Source: Massilia sp. Root351
GTDB lineage: Bacteria; Pseudomonadota; Gammaproteobacteria; Burkholderiales; Burkholderiaceae_D
Assembly: GCF_001425045.1 (NCBI RefSeq)
Contig: NZ_LMDJ01000033.1
Location: 188,463 to 252,462, forward strand
Reading direction: 5' to 3'
DNA length: 64,000 nucleotides
Shown: positions 34,674-45,998 of the stretch, piece after piece
How positions within the stretch are numbered: position 1 is the first letter of the stretch
Layout: every line of letters starts with the position of its first letter
Made by a program: the position numbers and the translations under genes
Notes under the pieces: generated by a model
What the model was told of the DNA's origin: nothing
Seen by the model: only the letters and a program-made list of their open reading frames with translations
Database searches by the model: none

Positions 34674-35579
34674 ATGCAAGGCGAAATCGTATCCACAGTG
34701 CTGCTGCCGGCGTCGCTGGCGTTCATCATGTTCTCGCTCGGACTCGGGCTCACGCCGGGCGATTTTTCGCGCATCGTCAAGCAGCCGCGCGCGCTGCTGG
34801 TGGGCGTGCTGTGCCACTTTGTGCTGCTGCCGCTGGTGTGCTTCGGCATGATCCAGGTGGCGGGGCTGACCGGCGCGTTCGCCATCGGCTTCATGATCCT
34901 GGCCGCCTGCCCGACCGGCAGCACGTCCAACCTGTTGACCTACATCGCGCGCGGCGACGTGGCGCTGGCGCTCAGCTTCACGGCCGTGGCCAGCGTGCTC
35001 ACCATCTTCACCTTGCCGCTGGTGGTCAGCTTCGCGCTGGACCATTTCACCGGCAGCGGGCAGGCCGTGTCGGCGCCGGTGGGGCAGATGATGGGGCAGA
35101 TCTTCCTCATGCTCGGCCTGCCGGTATCGGTCGGCATGTTCGTGCGCCACAAGCACACCGCCTGGGCCATCGGCTTCGAGCCCAAGGCGGCCAAGGCGGC
35201 GACGCTGCTGTTCGTGATCATCGTGCTGGCGGCGGTGGCCAAGAACTGGGTGCTCCTGCGCGACAACTTCGCCACGCTGGCGCCGTTCGCGGTGTGCCTG
35301 AACCTGCTGATGCTGGGCTGCGGTTTCGGGGCCGCCTGGCTGGCGCGCCTGTCGCGCCGGCAGTCGGTCACGCTCGGCATCGAGACGGCGGTGCAGAACG
35401 CCACGCTGGCGCTGGTCATCGCCAGCACCATGCTGAAGCAGGACGCCATGGCCATCCCGGGCGCCGTGTACGGCGTGCTGATGTACGCCGGCGGCCTGCT
35501 GTTCGCGTTCGCAATGCGGCGCTTCACGGCCGAGGAGCCGGCGGCTGTGCACGCACCGGCGTCGTCCGCCGCCCGGTAA
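34674..35579 (+). CDS. Bile acid:sodium symporter (BASS) family transporter
   Basis: A 301-residue membrane protein with about ten helices, opening with VLLPASLAFIMFSLGLGLTPGDF, and the conserved segments AACPTGSTSNLLTYIARGD and TLGIETAVQNATLALVIAST. BASS proteins take up organic acids with sodium, including pantoate, oxoacids and bile salts; the true substrate is unknown. Same strand as the aldolase gene, so an operon handling a small organic acid or its aldol product is plausible. Confidence 0.85.
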   Translation: MQGEIVSTVLLPASLAFIMFSLGLGLTPGDFSRIVKQPRALLVGVLCHFVLLPLVCFGMIQVAGLTGAFAIGFMILAACPTGSTSNLLTYIARGDVALALSFTAVASVLTIFTLPLVVSFALDHFTGSGQAVSAPVGQMMGQIFLMLGLPVSVGMFVRHKHTAWAIGFEPKAAKAATLLFVIIVLAAVAKNWVLLRDNFATLAPFAVCLNLLMLGCGFGAAWLARLSRRQSVTLGIETAVQNATLALVIASTMLKQDAMAIPGAVYGVLMYAGGLLFAFAMRRFTAEEPAAVHAPASSAAR

Positions 35580-35598
35580 GCTACTGCTCGCTGCGGGG

Positions 35599-36957
35599 CT
35601 AGCTGGCGGCGAGGTTCTTGAGGGCGTCGCTGGCGGAGGGGCTGGCTGTGCTGGACTGGACCTGGTTGCGGCCGCCTTCCTTGGCCGCGTACATGGCGCG
35701 GTCGGCGGCGACGAACAGGGCTTCGGTGTTTTCCATCTGGTGCGGGTGGATGGTGGCCACGCCCACGCTCAGCGTAATCCACGGCGAGGTGATCGAGCGC
35801 GGGTGCGGCAGTTGCAGCGCTTCCACGTGGCAGCGGATCGATTCGGCCAGCGCCAGCGCGGAGTCGGCGTCGGTCTCGGCGAACAGCAGCACGAATTCCT
35901 CGCCGCCGTAGCGCGCCGCCAGGTCGGTGGCGCGCAGGGCGTGCGCGTTGATGGCTTGCGCCACCTGCTGCAGGCAGACGTCGCCGGCCGCGTGGCCCAG
36001 GCTGTCGTTGTAGAGCTTGAAGTGGTCCACGTCCAGCACCACCAGCGACAGCGGCGAGCCGCTGCGCGTGGCGCGCTGCCATTCCTTTTCCAGGAAGGTG
36101 TCGAAGTGGCGCCGGTTGGCGATCTTGGTCAGCGGGTCCACCATGGCGGCGCGCTGCAGCGCGTCTTCGGACATCTTGTGGTGCGTGATGTCGTGCAGCA
36201 GGCCGATGAACAGCGGCTGGCGCATGAACATCGGCGTCAAGGTCAGATCCATGCACACCGAGGTGCCGAATTTGTGGCGGATGATCACTTCGCGCGTGCC
36301 GTGGCTGTGCGCCGTTTCCGGGTTGGCGGCGTAGCGCCCGAAGTAGTCCAGGTATTCTTGCGCCACCAGCGGGTTGAGCAGGTCGAACACGGTCTTGGTG
36401 GCCAGTTCGCCCGGCGCATAGCCCAGGTATTTGTCGCAGGCCGGGTTGGTGAACTGGATGCGGCCGTCCGGCTCGATGATGAGCAGCCCTTCGGCCATCG
36501 AGTTGACGATGGTGCGCAGCCGCTCAGCCTGCTCTTGCTGGGTCTCGCTGTTCATGCGGATTTTCAGCTGGGTGCGCACGCGGGCGCACACTTCGGCCAT
36601 GCGCAGCGGCTTGCCGATGTAGTCCACGCCGCCAGTGTCGAAGCCGGCCACCACGTCTTCCGCCTCGTTCTTGGCGCTCATGAAGATGATGGGGATGCGC
36701 GCCGTGAGCGGATTGGCTTTCAGCTGGCGGCAGGTTTCCAGTCCGTCGATGCCGGGCATGACCACGTCCAGCAGGATCAGGTCGGGGTGCACGCGCTTGG
36801 CGATCTGCACCGCGCGCTCTCCCGAAGTGGCGACAAACGTCTGGTAACCCTGCTCGACCATCATCTTGCGCAATACGCTCAGGTTGGCCGGTGCGTCGTC
36901 GACAATCAGGATCGCTGGGTCGTGTCGCGGGGAATAACTGGAACCGCCTGTGGTCAT
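35599..36957 (-). CDS. REC-PAS-GGDEF response regulator, diguanylate cyclase
   Basis: A 452-residue response regulator. REC domain: phosphoacceptor Asp64 in ILLDVVMPG, Lys in YIGKPL. A PAS domain follows (about 145-265, IVNSMAEGLLIIEPDGRIQFTN). The C-terminal GGDEF domain (about 280-440) has the active-site GGEEF in ARYGGEEFVLL and an RxxD (RATD) five residues before it, the usual product-inhibition I-site. It should make c-di-GMP under control of a histidine kinase that is not encoded next to it. Only about 12 kb from the motility cluster. Confidence 0.93.
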   Translation of the reverse strand: MTTGGSSYSPRHDPAILIVDDAPANLSVLRKMMVEQGYQTFVATSGERAVQIAKRVHPDLILLDVVMPGIDGLETCRQLKANPLTARIPIIFMSAKNEAEDVVAGFDTGGVDYIGKPLRMAEVCARVRTQLKIRMNSETQQEQAERLRTIVNSMAEGLLIIEPDGRIQFTNPACDKYLGYAPGELATKTVFDLLNPLVAQEYLDYFGRYAANPETAHSHGTREVIIRHKFGTSVCMDLTLTPMFMRQPLFIGLLHDITHHKMSEDALQRAAMVDPLTKIANRRHFDTFLEKEWQRATRSGSPLSLVVLDVDHFKLYNDSLGHAAGDVCLQQVAQAINAHALRATDLAARYGGEEFVLLFAETDADSALALAESIRCHVEALQLPHPRSITSPWITLSVGVATIHPHQMENTEALFVAADRAMYAAKEGGRNQVQSSTASPSASDALKNLAAS

Positions 36958-37238
36958 TACTCGTCGCCTGGGTAAGGGGTAACTATCTGTCTAAATCATA
37001 CCGCTTTGCCAATTCAAATTGTAAAAAAATAAGAGTCGTTGCGGGCGAAAAAGGGACGAACGTCCGCTATTTTCCGTAATGTTGCTATTGCTGCCACGAA
37101 ACACAGTAACTTCCGGTAACTTCGGCGATGCGCAAGGCAGTCCATGTTGTTGTTGGGCAACAGGATGGTGAAGGGCGGCTGGGGAGGGAGCGTGGGCGGC
37201 GAATGCGCCCACGCGGTGCTGCGGACAGAGGGGACAGC
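36958..37238. other. Intergenic region with a strong hairpin
   Basis: This 281-base spacer between two minus-strand genes has no coding signal. GCGTGGGCG (37190-37198) and CGCCCACGC (37206-37214) form a perfect 9-bp stem 25 bases beyond the aminotransferase stop. No T-tract follows on the minus strand, so it is an mRNA-end structure at best. The other half (36990-37080) is AT-rich and probably holds the promoter of the cyclase gene. Confidence 0.45.
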
Positions 37239-38432
37239 TTACAGGCGGTCGGCGATCAGTTTGCCCAGGATGGCCACGCCGGCGCGGATGCGTTCCGGCG
37301 GCACGGTTACGAAGGACAGGCGCAGCGTGTTGGTTTCCGGTTCATTGGCGTAGAACGGCGAACCCGGCACGAAGGCGACCTTTTGCTTGATGGCTTCGTC
37401 CAGCAGTTCCATCGCGTTGATGTGCTTCGGCAGGTTGACCCAGATAAACATGCCGCCTTCGGGCTTGGTCCAGGTGGCGCTGGCCGGGAAGTGTTCGGCC
37501 ATGGCGTCCAGCATGCACTGGCATTGGTCGCCGTACAGGGTGCGGATGGTCGGGATGTGCTGGTCCAGGAAGCCGTCCTTGATCACTTCGTGCACCACCA
37601 TCTGGGTCAGCTGCGAGGTGTGCAGGTCGGCGGCTTGCTTGGCCAGTTCCAGTCGGCGCACCAGCGCCAGCGGAGCGACCACGTAACCCAGGCGGATGCC
37701 GGGAGTGAGCACCTTGGAGAAGGAGCCCATGTAGATCACGCCGTCCGGGTTCATGGCCACCATCTTCGGCGCCGGGTCGCCCTTGTAGCTCAGGGCGCCG
37801 TACGGGTCGTCTTCCACCAGTGGCACGCCGAGGCGGGCGCAGGTTTCCACCAGTTCCAGACGGCGCTCGACGGACAGGCTGCGGCCGGTCGGGTTCTGGA
37901 AGTTTGGCAGCGCGTACAGCAGGCGCGCGCCGGCGGCCACGTTGTTCAGCGAGGACGGCACCAGGCCGTGCTCGTCGGTGTCGACCGACACGAAGTTCGG
38001 GCGGTATACCGAGAACGCTTGCAGGGCGCCCAGGTAGGAAGGCGTCTCCACCAGCACTTTGCTGCCTTCGTCGATCAGCACTTTGCCCAGCAGGTCCAGC
38101 GCTTGCTGGGAACCGGAGGTCATCAGCACTTGTTCCGGCACGATCTTGGCGCCGTTCTTGGACAGCGAATCGGCAATCCATTGGCGCAGCGGCAGGTAAC
38201 CGTCGGTCGGGCCGTATTGCAGGGCCACTTTCCCTTGTTCGCGCAGCACCTTGTCGAAGGCCGCCTGCATGCGTTCCACCGGGAAGGTGGCAGGCGACGG
38301 CAGGCCGCCGGCAAACGAGATGATCTCAGGCTGCTGGGTTACCTTCAGGATCTCGCGGATGAAGGAACTTTGCATCTGGCTGGCGCGTTCGGAGAACTGC
38401 CACTGGAATGGATTGGGGTTTTCGATTTTCAT
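37239..38432 (-). CDS. Aminotransferase class I/II, PLP-dependent (LysN/2-aminoadipate-like)
   Basis: A 397-residue fold-type I aminotransferase. The PLP-lysine lies in GSFSKVLTPGIRLGYV, the Asp/Tyr PLP contact in VEDDPYGALSY and the substrate-binding Arg at the C-terminal NTLRLSF. The N-terminal IISFAGGLPSP and the ALPNFQNPTG stretch place it with the LysN/ARO8-type 2-aminoadipate or aromatic aminotransferases. Substrate specificity cannot be fixed. It lies 109 bases downstream of a RidA gene on the same strand; RidA removes enamines released by PLP enzymes, so they may work together. Confidence 0.9.
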   Translation of the reverse strand: MKIENPNPFQWQFSERASQMQSSFIREILKVTQQPEIISFAGGLPSPATFPVERMQAAFDKVLREQGKVALQYGPTDGYLPLRQWIADSLSKNGAKIVPEQVLMTSGSQQALDLLGKVLIDEGSKVLVETPSYLGALQAFSVYRPNFVSVDTDEHGLVPSSLNNVAAGARLLYALPNFQNPTGRSLSVERRLELVETCARLGVPLVEDDPYGALSYKGDPAPKMVAMNPDGVIYMGSFSKVLTPGIRLGYVVAPLALVRRLELAKQAADLHTSQLTQMVVHEVIKDGFLDQHIPTIRTLYGDQCQCMLDAMAEHFPASATWTKPEGGMFIWVNLPKHINAMELLDEAIKQKVAFVPGSPFYANEPETNTLRLSFVTVPPERIRAGVAILGKLIADRL

Positions 38433-38541
38433 ACGGTTGCTCTCAGAGGAAGTCGGCGGACAGCGTCCGGCCGATGAACAAGCGCGCTTGTGGCGGCCTT
38501 GAAAGAGCGGCGCCGGGTGGGCGCCGCCTGTATCTTGTAAA

Positions 38542-39003
38542 TTAGGCGATCTCGGCGATCAGTTCAATTTCAACGCACGAGCCGCGCGGAATCTGCGCCA
38601 CGCCGAAGGCGGAGCGCGCATGCTTGCCGGCGTCGCCGAACACTTCGCCCAGCAGCTCGGAGGCGCCGTTGGTGACCAGGTGCTGTTCGGTATAGTCGGG
38701 CGTGGAGTTCACCAGGCTCATCAGCTTGACGATGCGCTTGACGCGGGTCAGGTCGCCGCCGCAGGCTGCCTGCAGCGTGCCGATCAGGTCGATGGCGATG
38801 GCGCGCGCCGCCTGCTGGCCTTCTTCGGTGGAGATGTCCTTGCCCAGCTGGCCTACCCAGGGGTTGCCGTCGGCTTTTTTTGCGATGTGGCCGGAGATGA
38901 ATACCAGGTTGCCGGTTTGCACGTACATGACATAGGCCGCGACAGGAGCTGCCGGTGGAGCCAGGGTGATATCGAGCGATTTGAGTTTTTCGTAGACGGA
39001 CAT
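38542..39003 (-). CDS. RidA-family enamine/imine deaminase
   Basis: A 153-residue YjgF/YER057c/UK114 protein. VSLGNLVFISGHIA-type region (TGNLVFISGHIAKK), AARAIAIDLIGTLQAACGG and the C-terminal GVAQIPRGSCVEIELIAEI match the family. RidA hydrolyses reactive 2-aminoacrylate and related enamines. Here it precedes an aminotransferase gene and is near a threonine dehydratase gene, both sources of such intermediates. The start at 39003 is chosen over 39027 because the N-terminal SVYEKLKSLD helix begins directly after it. Confidence 0.85.
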   Translation of the reverse strand: MSVYEKLKSLDITLAPPAAPVAAYVMYVQTGNLVFISGHIAKKADGNPWVGQLGKDISTEEGQQAARAIAIDLIGTLQAACGGDLTRVKRIVKLMSLVNSTPDYTEQHLVTNGASELLGEVFGDAGKHARSAFGVAQIPRGSCVEIELIAEIA

Positions 39004-39080
39004 TTTGGTATTCCAGAAAAGTGGCAAAAGTGGTGGCGGCTTGCTGTTATCGGGCCGCGAGACCGATATTGTACGTCTTT

Positions 39081-40034
39081 CTAGCTGCGGATCTGCATTT
39101 TGCGGCCCATAGCAACTACGGAAATAACGGCCAAAGCGAACAGAATATTGCTGAATTCAATAGTTTCGCCCAAAACCAGCGCCGCGCCGAGGATGGACAG
39201 GAAGGGCTGCACCAGCTGCACCTGGCCCACGCGCGCCACCCCGCCCAGCGCCATGCCGCGGTACCAGAAGAAAAATCCGATGAACATGGAGAACACGGAC
39301 ACATAGGCGAAACCGGTCCAGGCGCGTATGCCTGCGTGCAGCATGGCGTCCCATTCGCCCCAGGACTGCCATAGCACCACCGGCAGCACCACCGGCACCG
39401 AGAGCAGCAGCGCCCAGCTGATGACTTGCTGGCCGCCCAGTGTCTTGGACAGCTGGCCGCCTTCGGCGTAGCCCAGCGCGGCCAGCAGCACCGCGCCGAA
39501 CACGGCCAGGTCGGCCGGGTGCAGGCTGCCCCCGCTCTGGAACAGCGCGAAGCCAGCCACCAGGGAGGAGCCGAGCAGGGCCATCAGCCAGAAGCCGAGC
39601 GACGGTTTTTCATGGCCGCGCAGGGCGGAGAACATGGCGGTGGCCAGCGGCAGCACGCCCACCAGCACGGCGCCATGCGAGGCTGGCAGGGTGCGCATGG
39701 CGATCGATGTCAGCCACGGGAAACCGATCACGCAGCCGAGCGACACCATGGCCAGCTGCGGCAGCGCGGCGCGGGACGGCAGCGGGGCGCGCTTCCACAG
39801 CAGCCACAGGCTGGCCAGCAGCGCCGCCACCAGCGCGCGGCCCAGCGCCACGAAGGTGGGTTCGAAGGCGCCCACCGCCATGCGGGTAAAGGGCAGCGTG
39901 AGGCTGAAGATGGCCACGCCCGCCAGGCCGAGCAGCATGCCGCGGGTCTCGGCGGACAAGGCGCCTGCCAGGCCGGGCCGCATGGCCCCGGCTGCGGGCG
40001 GCGGCGCGGCAACGCTGTGCGTGGTATCGGCCAT
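39081..40034 (-). CDS. EamA/DMT-family exporter
   Basis: A 317-residue protein of ten membrane helices with two EamA repeats; helix-rich stretches begin MLLGLAGVAIFSLTLPFTRM and the second repeat near DLAVFGAVLLAALGY, ending with ISVVAMGRKM. Such drug/metabolite transporters export amino acids or similar metabolites. It is one base downstream of the threonine dehydratase gene, so they are one operon controlled by the divergent MocR regulator; export of threonine or a product of the dehydratase is inferred. Confidence 0.88.
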   Translation of the reverse strand: MADTTHSVAAPPPAAGAMRPGLAGALSAETRGMLLGLAGVAIFSLTLPFTRMAVGAFEPTFVALGRALVAALLASLWLLWKRAPLPSRAALPQLAMVSLGCVIGFPWLTSIAMRTLPASHGAVLVGVLPLATAMFSALRGHEKPSLGFWLMALLGSSLVAGFALFQSGGSLHPADLAVFGAVLLAALGYAEGGQLSKTLGGQQVISWALLLSVPVVLPVVLWQSWGEWDAMLHAGIRAWTGFAYVSVFSMFIGFFFWYRGMALGGVARVGQVQLVQPFLSILGAALVLGETIEFSNILFALAVISVVAMGRKMQIRS

Positions 40035-40035
40035 C

Positions 40036-41010
40036 TTAATCCCCCACCAGCACGCGGCGGAACAGGTCGGCGTCCACGTTGGCGCCGCTCAGCTGCAGGC
40101 CGATCTTGCGGCCGCGCACGCGCGTATCGTCCTTCAGGCGCATGGCCGCCGCCAGCCCGGCCGCGCCCGCGCCCTCGGCCAGGTTGTGCGTGGCGCGGTA
40201 AAACAGGCGCATGGCGCTGGCGACGTCGTCGTCGGTCACGCTGACCACGTCGTCCACGAATTCGAATATCATGTCCAGCGACCGCGCGTCCGGCACGCGG
40301 CAGGCAATGCCGTCGGCCAGAACGGTGCTCACGTCGGCCGACACGCTGGCCTTGGCGCGGAACGAGAGCTGGTAGGCCGGCGCGTGCTTGGACACCACGC
40401 CGATGATGCGCAAGCTGCGCGCCAGGCCCAGCGCCTGGCGCGCGGCGATGGCGCCGCAGATGCCCGAGCCTTGGCCGATCGGCACCAGCAGCGTCTCCAG
40501 ATCCGGCTGCGCGCGCAGCAGCTCCACCCAGGCCGTCGCCACGCCGCTCACCAGGTCCGGGTGGAAGGAGGGCACCATGTGCAGGCAGTCGCGCGCCGCC
40601 AGCATTTGCGCATGTTCGCGCGCGGCCTGGAAGTCCTCGCCATGCTCGATCAGCTGCGCGCCCAGCCCCCGCATGGCGGCGTTCTTTTCCACGCTGTTCC
40701 CGTGCGGTACCACGATGGTGGCGCTCAGGCCGTGCCGCGCTGCCGCGTAGGCCAGCGACTGCCCATGGTTGCCGCGCGTGGCCAGGATCACGCCATCCAG
40801 GGCCGGTTCGCGCTCGGTCAGCGCTTGCATGTAGACCAGGCCGCCGCGCACCTTGAAGGCGCCGGTGGGCGTGTGGTTCTCGTGCTTGATCCATGCCTGC
40901 GTGCCCAGCGCGGCGTTCAGCAGGGGCCAGGAAAACTGCGGCGTGGCGGGCATGGCCTCGTACACGGTGGCAGCGGCCGCATCGAGTTCGGCGAGGCTGG
41001 GCAAGGACAT
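40036..41010 (-). CDS. Threonine/serine dehydratase, PLP-dependent
   Basis: A 324-residue fold-type II PLP enzyme. The PLP-lysine lies in TPTGAFKVRGGLVYM, the glycine-rich phosphate loop in PIGQGSGICGAIAA, and ATRGNHGQSLAYAA is the substrate loop. It lacks the C-terminal ACT domain of biosynthetic IlvA, so it is of the catabolic type and may also accept serine or threo-hydroxyaspartate. It faces a MocR/GntR regulator gene across 102 bases and shares its strand with an EamA exporter gene one base downstream. Confidence 0.9.
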   Translation of the reverse strand: MSLPSLAELDAAAATVYEAMPATPQFSWPLLNAALGTQAWIKHENHTPTGAFKVRGGLVYMQALTEREPALDGVILATRGNHGQSLAYAAARHGLSATIVVPHGNSVEKNAAMRGLGAQLIEHGEDFQAAREHAQMLAARDCLHMVPSFHPDLVSGVATAWVELLRAQPDLETLLVPIGQGSGICGAIAARQALGLARSLRIIGVVSKHAPAYQLSFRAKASVSADVSTVLADGIACRVPDARSLDMIFEFVDDVVSVTDDDVASAMRLFYRATHNLAEGAGAAGLAAAMRLKDDTRVRGRKIGLQLSGANVDADLFRRVLVGD

Positions 41011-41112
41011 GGTTCGCTTTCATTTCATGGGGTGATGGGTGTATCCTATGTGATAACACCAGTACAGTGCCGATACACTTTTACATATAATTTCACATAC
41101 TGTGATGGCGAT
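41011..41112. promoter_or_regulatory. Divergent mocR/threonine dehydratase promoter
   Basis: A 102-base AT-rich spacer with a consensus -10 TATAAT at 41086-41091 for the plus strand. It also holds several short CAGT/ACTG-like repeats (GTACAGTG, GATACACT, ATACTGTG) of the sort MocR proteins bind as direct repeats. No good -35 is found for the plus strand. Confidence 0.45.
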
Positions 41113-42642
41113 ATGACCAATACAAAGCTGCGCGAAGAACCTGCACAGGAGGCTGCACAGAAAGCTGCGCGGCCGGCGCGTGTAAAACCCATCCCCCTCA
41201 TGGCGCTGCTGTCGCGGGAATCGGGCGAATCGCTGATCGACCAGATCGTGCGCTCGGTGGCGGCGCGTATCGACGACAAGCTGCTGCGCAGCGGCGCGCG
41301 CATGCCGTCCATCCGCGCGTTTGCCACGGCGCACGGGGTGTCGCCGTTTACCGTGGTGGCCGGCTATGACAAGCTGGTGGCGCGCGGCTACCTGGAGTCG
41401 CGGCGCGGCGCGGGCTTCTTCGTGCGCGAGCGCTCGCCAATGAACGCAGGGGAACGCTCATCGCCGGCGGGCGTGTCGCTGGCCACCCTGTCTTCGCCCG
41501 CGGACGGCGACGGCGGCCAGCTGGACGTGGTCTGGCTGGTGCGCAATATGTTCCGCCAGGTGCCGCACCAGCAGATGCCGGGCGCCGGCGTGCTGCCGTC
41601 CGAATGGCTGGACGGCGCCAGCATTGCCAATGCGCTGCGCGCGATCAGCCGCCAGAATCCCACGCAGCTGGTCAACTACGGCGTGCCGCAAGGCTTTCTG
41701 CCGCTGCGCCAGCAGCTCCAGCACAAGCTGGGCGAGCTGGAAATTTCCGCGGCCGCGGAGCAGATCGTCACCACGGCCGGCGTGACCCAGGCGCTGGACC
41801 TGGTGGCGCGCGAGTTCACGCTGCCCGGCGACACCATCTTCGTCGATGATCCGGCCTGGTTCCTGATGTTCGGCTCCTTCGCCGCACTGGGCGCCAAGGT
41901 GGTGGGCATTCCGCGCCTGGCCGACGGCCCCGACATCGCCCAGCTGGCGCAGCTGGCCGCGCTGCACAAGCCGCGCCTGTATGTGATCAACTCGGTGCTG
42001 CACAACCCCAGTTCCACCTCGCTGTCGGCAGCCAAGGCCTTCCAGGTGCTGCGCCTGGCCGAGGAGCACGGCTTCACCGTGGTGGAGGACGACATCTATT
42101 GCGACCTGCATCCCGGCAGCGCGGTGCAGCCGGCCACCCGCCTGGCCGCGCTGGACCAGCTGAACCGCGTGATCTACCTGGGCGGCTTTTCCAAGACCAT
42201 GGCCGCCAACCTGCGCGTGGGCTTTATCGCCACCAAGCCGGAGTGGGCGCAGCGCCTGTCGGACCGCAAGATGCTGTCCACCCTCACCACCGGCGAGATC
42301 GGCGAGCGGGTGGTGTACAAAATCCTGTCCGAAGGGCTGTACCGCAAGCATGTCGACCGTATCCGCGCGCGCCTGGACGCGCTGCGCGGGCGCACTTTGC
42401 GGCAGATGGAGCGCGTGGGCCTGAAAGTGGACGTGGTGGCGCCGGCCGGCATGTTCGTATGGGCCGACGCGGGCCGCGACACCAACGTGCTGACCGCGCA
42501 CGCCATGGCGGAAAACCTGCTGCTGGCGCCGGGCAGCCTGTTCTCGCCCAGCCAGTTGCCGTCCACCCGCATGCGCCTGAACCTGGCCGCCATGCAGGAC
42601 CCTGCGGTGTGGCGCTTCCTGGAGCGGGAGCTGCAGGCGTAG
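41113..42642 (+). CDS. MocR-type regulator (GntR helix-turn-helix fused to aminotransferase domain)
   Basis: A 509-residue fusion. The N-terminal winged helix of the GntR type lies at about residues 35-100 (GARMPSIRAFATAHGVSPFTV, GYDKLVARGYLESR). The C-terminal aminotransferase-like domain keeps the PLP-lysine in YLGGFSKTMAANLRVGF and the VVEDDIYCDLHP loop. MocR proteins use PLP as a sensor and control amino-acid or vitamin genes. It is divergent from the threonine dehydratase/exporter operon and likely regulates it. The start at 41113 is preferred; the frame is open far upstream by GC bias. Confidence 0.9.
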   Translation: MTNTKLREEPAQEAAQKAARPARVKPIPLMALLSRESGESLIDQIVRSVAARIDDKLLRSGARMPSIRAFATAHGVSPFTVVAGYDKLVARGYLESRRGAGFFVRERSPMNAGERSSPAGVSLATLSSPADGDGGQLDVVWLVRNMFRQVPHQQMPGAGVLPSEWLDGASIANALRAISRQNPTQLVNYGVPQGFLPLRQQLQHKLGELEISAAAEQIVTTAGVTQALDLVAREFTLPGDTIFVDDPAWFLMFGSFAALGAKVVGIPRLADGPDIAQLAQLAALHKPRLYVINSVLHNPSSTSLSAAKAFQVLRLAEEHGFTVVEDDIYCDLHPGSAVQPATRLAALDQLNRVIYLGGFSKTMAANLRVGFIATKPEWAQRLSDRKMLSTLTTGEIGERVVYKILSEGLYRKHVDRIRARLDALRGRTLRQMERVGLKVDVVAPAGMFVWADAGRDTNVLTAHAMAENLLLAPGSLFSPSQLPSTRMRLNLAAMQDPAVWRFLERELQA

Positions 42643-42801
42643 GGACGTGGCGCCGCGCTGCCAGCATACGTTAATTGCCATGCAGTCTATATGCGCTAAA
42701 TCACATTTTTGTGAAATTAAAAATATAGAGTAAAAATTAACAAAATTCGGCTATCCCGTCCTTAAAATGGTTTTTAAATCAACCTTTCGGAGATCGGGAT
42801 C

Positions 42802-43920
42802 ATGCGAATTATCCACATTCTGGCGCCCGCCCTGCTGGCGCTATCGGGCGCGCTGGCGCAGGCGGCGCCGCTGTATGCCCTGCGCACCATCGCGCCGGTC
42901 GGCTACCCCAACGGGCTGGTGCTAACGGGCATCAACAACCAAGGGGTGGTCCTCGGCAATGAATGGCGGGAGGAGACGCATGCTTCCACCGGTTTCATCG
43001 ACAAGGGCGGCAGCCGCACCTGGCTCGATACGCTGATGTTCGCCTCGTCCATCAACGACGCCGGCGCCATCGGCGGGACCGCCGGCGATATCATCACCGC
43101 CGGCTATGTGGTGGGCGGCGCCGGCGCCGTCATGCTGCCGCCGATGCAGCCGCAGGGCTCGGTCAGCGTGGCGGCGCTGAACGGGAAGGGGCACGCGGTG
43201 GGCTCGGCGGACGCCATTTACCGCCCCGATGGCAGCGGGCCTTACGGCGAGGGCAGCTTCGACAGCCACGCCTACGTCTACCGCGACGGCGCGATGGCCG
43301 ACCTGGGCACGCTGGCCGGTCACCGCTACAGCAGCGCCGCCGCCATCAACGCGGACGGCGCAGTGGCCGGGCACTCGCGCGAACGCGCCGGCGACGGTAT
43401 CCGGCGCGCTTTCCTGCACGACGGCGCCGGGATGATCGACCTGGGCACGCTGGGCGGCGCCGAGAGCTGGGCCACCGGCATCAACGACAGCGGCGCCGTT
43501 GTGGGCGTGAGCCGCCTGGCGGGCGAGGGCGTGCACGCCTTCCTCTACGCCGATGGCGTCATGGTCGACCTGGATCCCGGTGGCGCCGACAGCGAGGCTT
43601 TCGATATCAACAACGCCGGCCAGGTGGTGGGGCGCGGCAAAAGTGGCGGCTTCCTGTATGCCAACGGCGTGATGACTGATCTCGACACGCTGATCGCGCC
43701 CGGCGCATGGCATATCGCCAGCGCGGTCGGCATCAACGACCTGGGGCAGATCGTCGGGCAAGCCTGCAACGGCTACGGCGAGTGCGTCGGCGCGCTGCTG
43801 TCGCCGGTGCCCGAGCCGGCCAGCTATGGCATGCTGCTGGGCGGCCTGGCGGTGCTGGGTGCAGCCGCCCGATGGCGCCGTCGGGCGCGCCAGGCTGCGG
43901 CGCCCACCCCGGCAGCGTAA
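42802..43920 (+). CDS. HAF-repeat PEP-CTERM surface protein
   Basis: A 372-residue exported protein: signal peptide (residues 1-22, ILAPALLALSGALAQA), a beta-propeller-like body built from HAF-type repeats (DLGTLAGHRYSSAAAINADG, DLGTLGGAESWATGINDSG, and others), and a C-terminal PEP-CTERM signal (VPEPASYGMLLGGLAVLGAAA then RWRRRAR). PEP-CTERM proteins are processed by an exosortase (EpsH/XrtA) and usually become part of the extracellular matrix. Cognate exosortase genes are not in this window. GGAG precedes the start. Confidence 0.85.
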   Translation: MRIIHILAPALLALSGALAQAAPLYALRTIAPVGYPNGLVLTGINNQGVVLGNEWREETHASTGFIDKGGSRTWLDTLMFASSINDAGAIGGTAGDIITAGYVVGGAGAVMLPPMQPQGSVSVAALNGKGHAVGSADAIYRPDGSGPYGEGSFDSHAYVYRDGAMADLGTLAGHRYSSAAAINADGAVAGHSRERAGDGIRRAFLHDGAGMIDLGTLGGAESWATGINDSGAVVGVSRLAGEGVHAFLYADGVMVDLDPGGADSEAFDINNAGQVVGRGKSGGFLYANGVMTDLDTLIAPGAWHIASAVGINDLGQIVGQACNGYGECVGALLSPVPEPASYGMLLGGLAVLGAAARWRRRARQAAAPTPAA

Positions 43921-43936
43921 AAGTTGCTGCAAAGCC

Positions 43937-43964
43937 CTTGAAATCAGTGTCTGCATCCTCATCT
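43937..43964 (+). promoter_or_regulatory. Sigma-32 (heat-shock) promoter of htpG
   Basis: CTTGAAA (43937-43943), 13 bases, CCTCATCT (43957-43964): the -35 matches the sigma-32 consensus CTTGAAA and the -10 differs by one base from CCCCATNT. Spacing is in the accepted range. It lies 50 bases before the htpG start, consistent with heat-shock control known for this gene. Confidence 0.8.
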
Positions 43965-44014
43965 GGCGGGGAGTAAAGCAACACCCCCATAACATGTAGA
44001 CTATTGAGGTAAAA

Positions 44015-45937
<1,923 letters not shown>

Positions 45938-45961
45938 GCTGCGCAGCCCCCGGCTGACGCC

Positions 45962-45998
45962 AAGGCCGGCGACCCGCAAGGGCGCCGGCCTTTTTTAT
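45962..45998 (+). terminator. Rho-independent terminator of htpG
   Basis: AAGGCCGGCG and CGCCGGCCTT form a perfect 10-bp stem with an 11-base loop, followed by TTTTTT (45991-45996) on the plus strand. It lies 25 bases after the htpG stop. The minus-strand CHRD gene ends inside its T-tract. Confidence 0.9.

Noticed and set aside
37190..37214. Terminator for the aminotransferase gene
   Set aside because: The stem is strong, but no T-tract follows on the minus strand, so I list it only as a hairpin.
39634..41112. Upstream extension of the MocR frame to 39634
   Set aside because: It lies antisense to the EamA exporter and threonine dehydratase genes, both clear. The helix-turn-helix begins after 41113.
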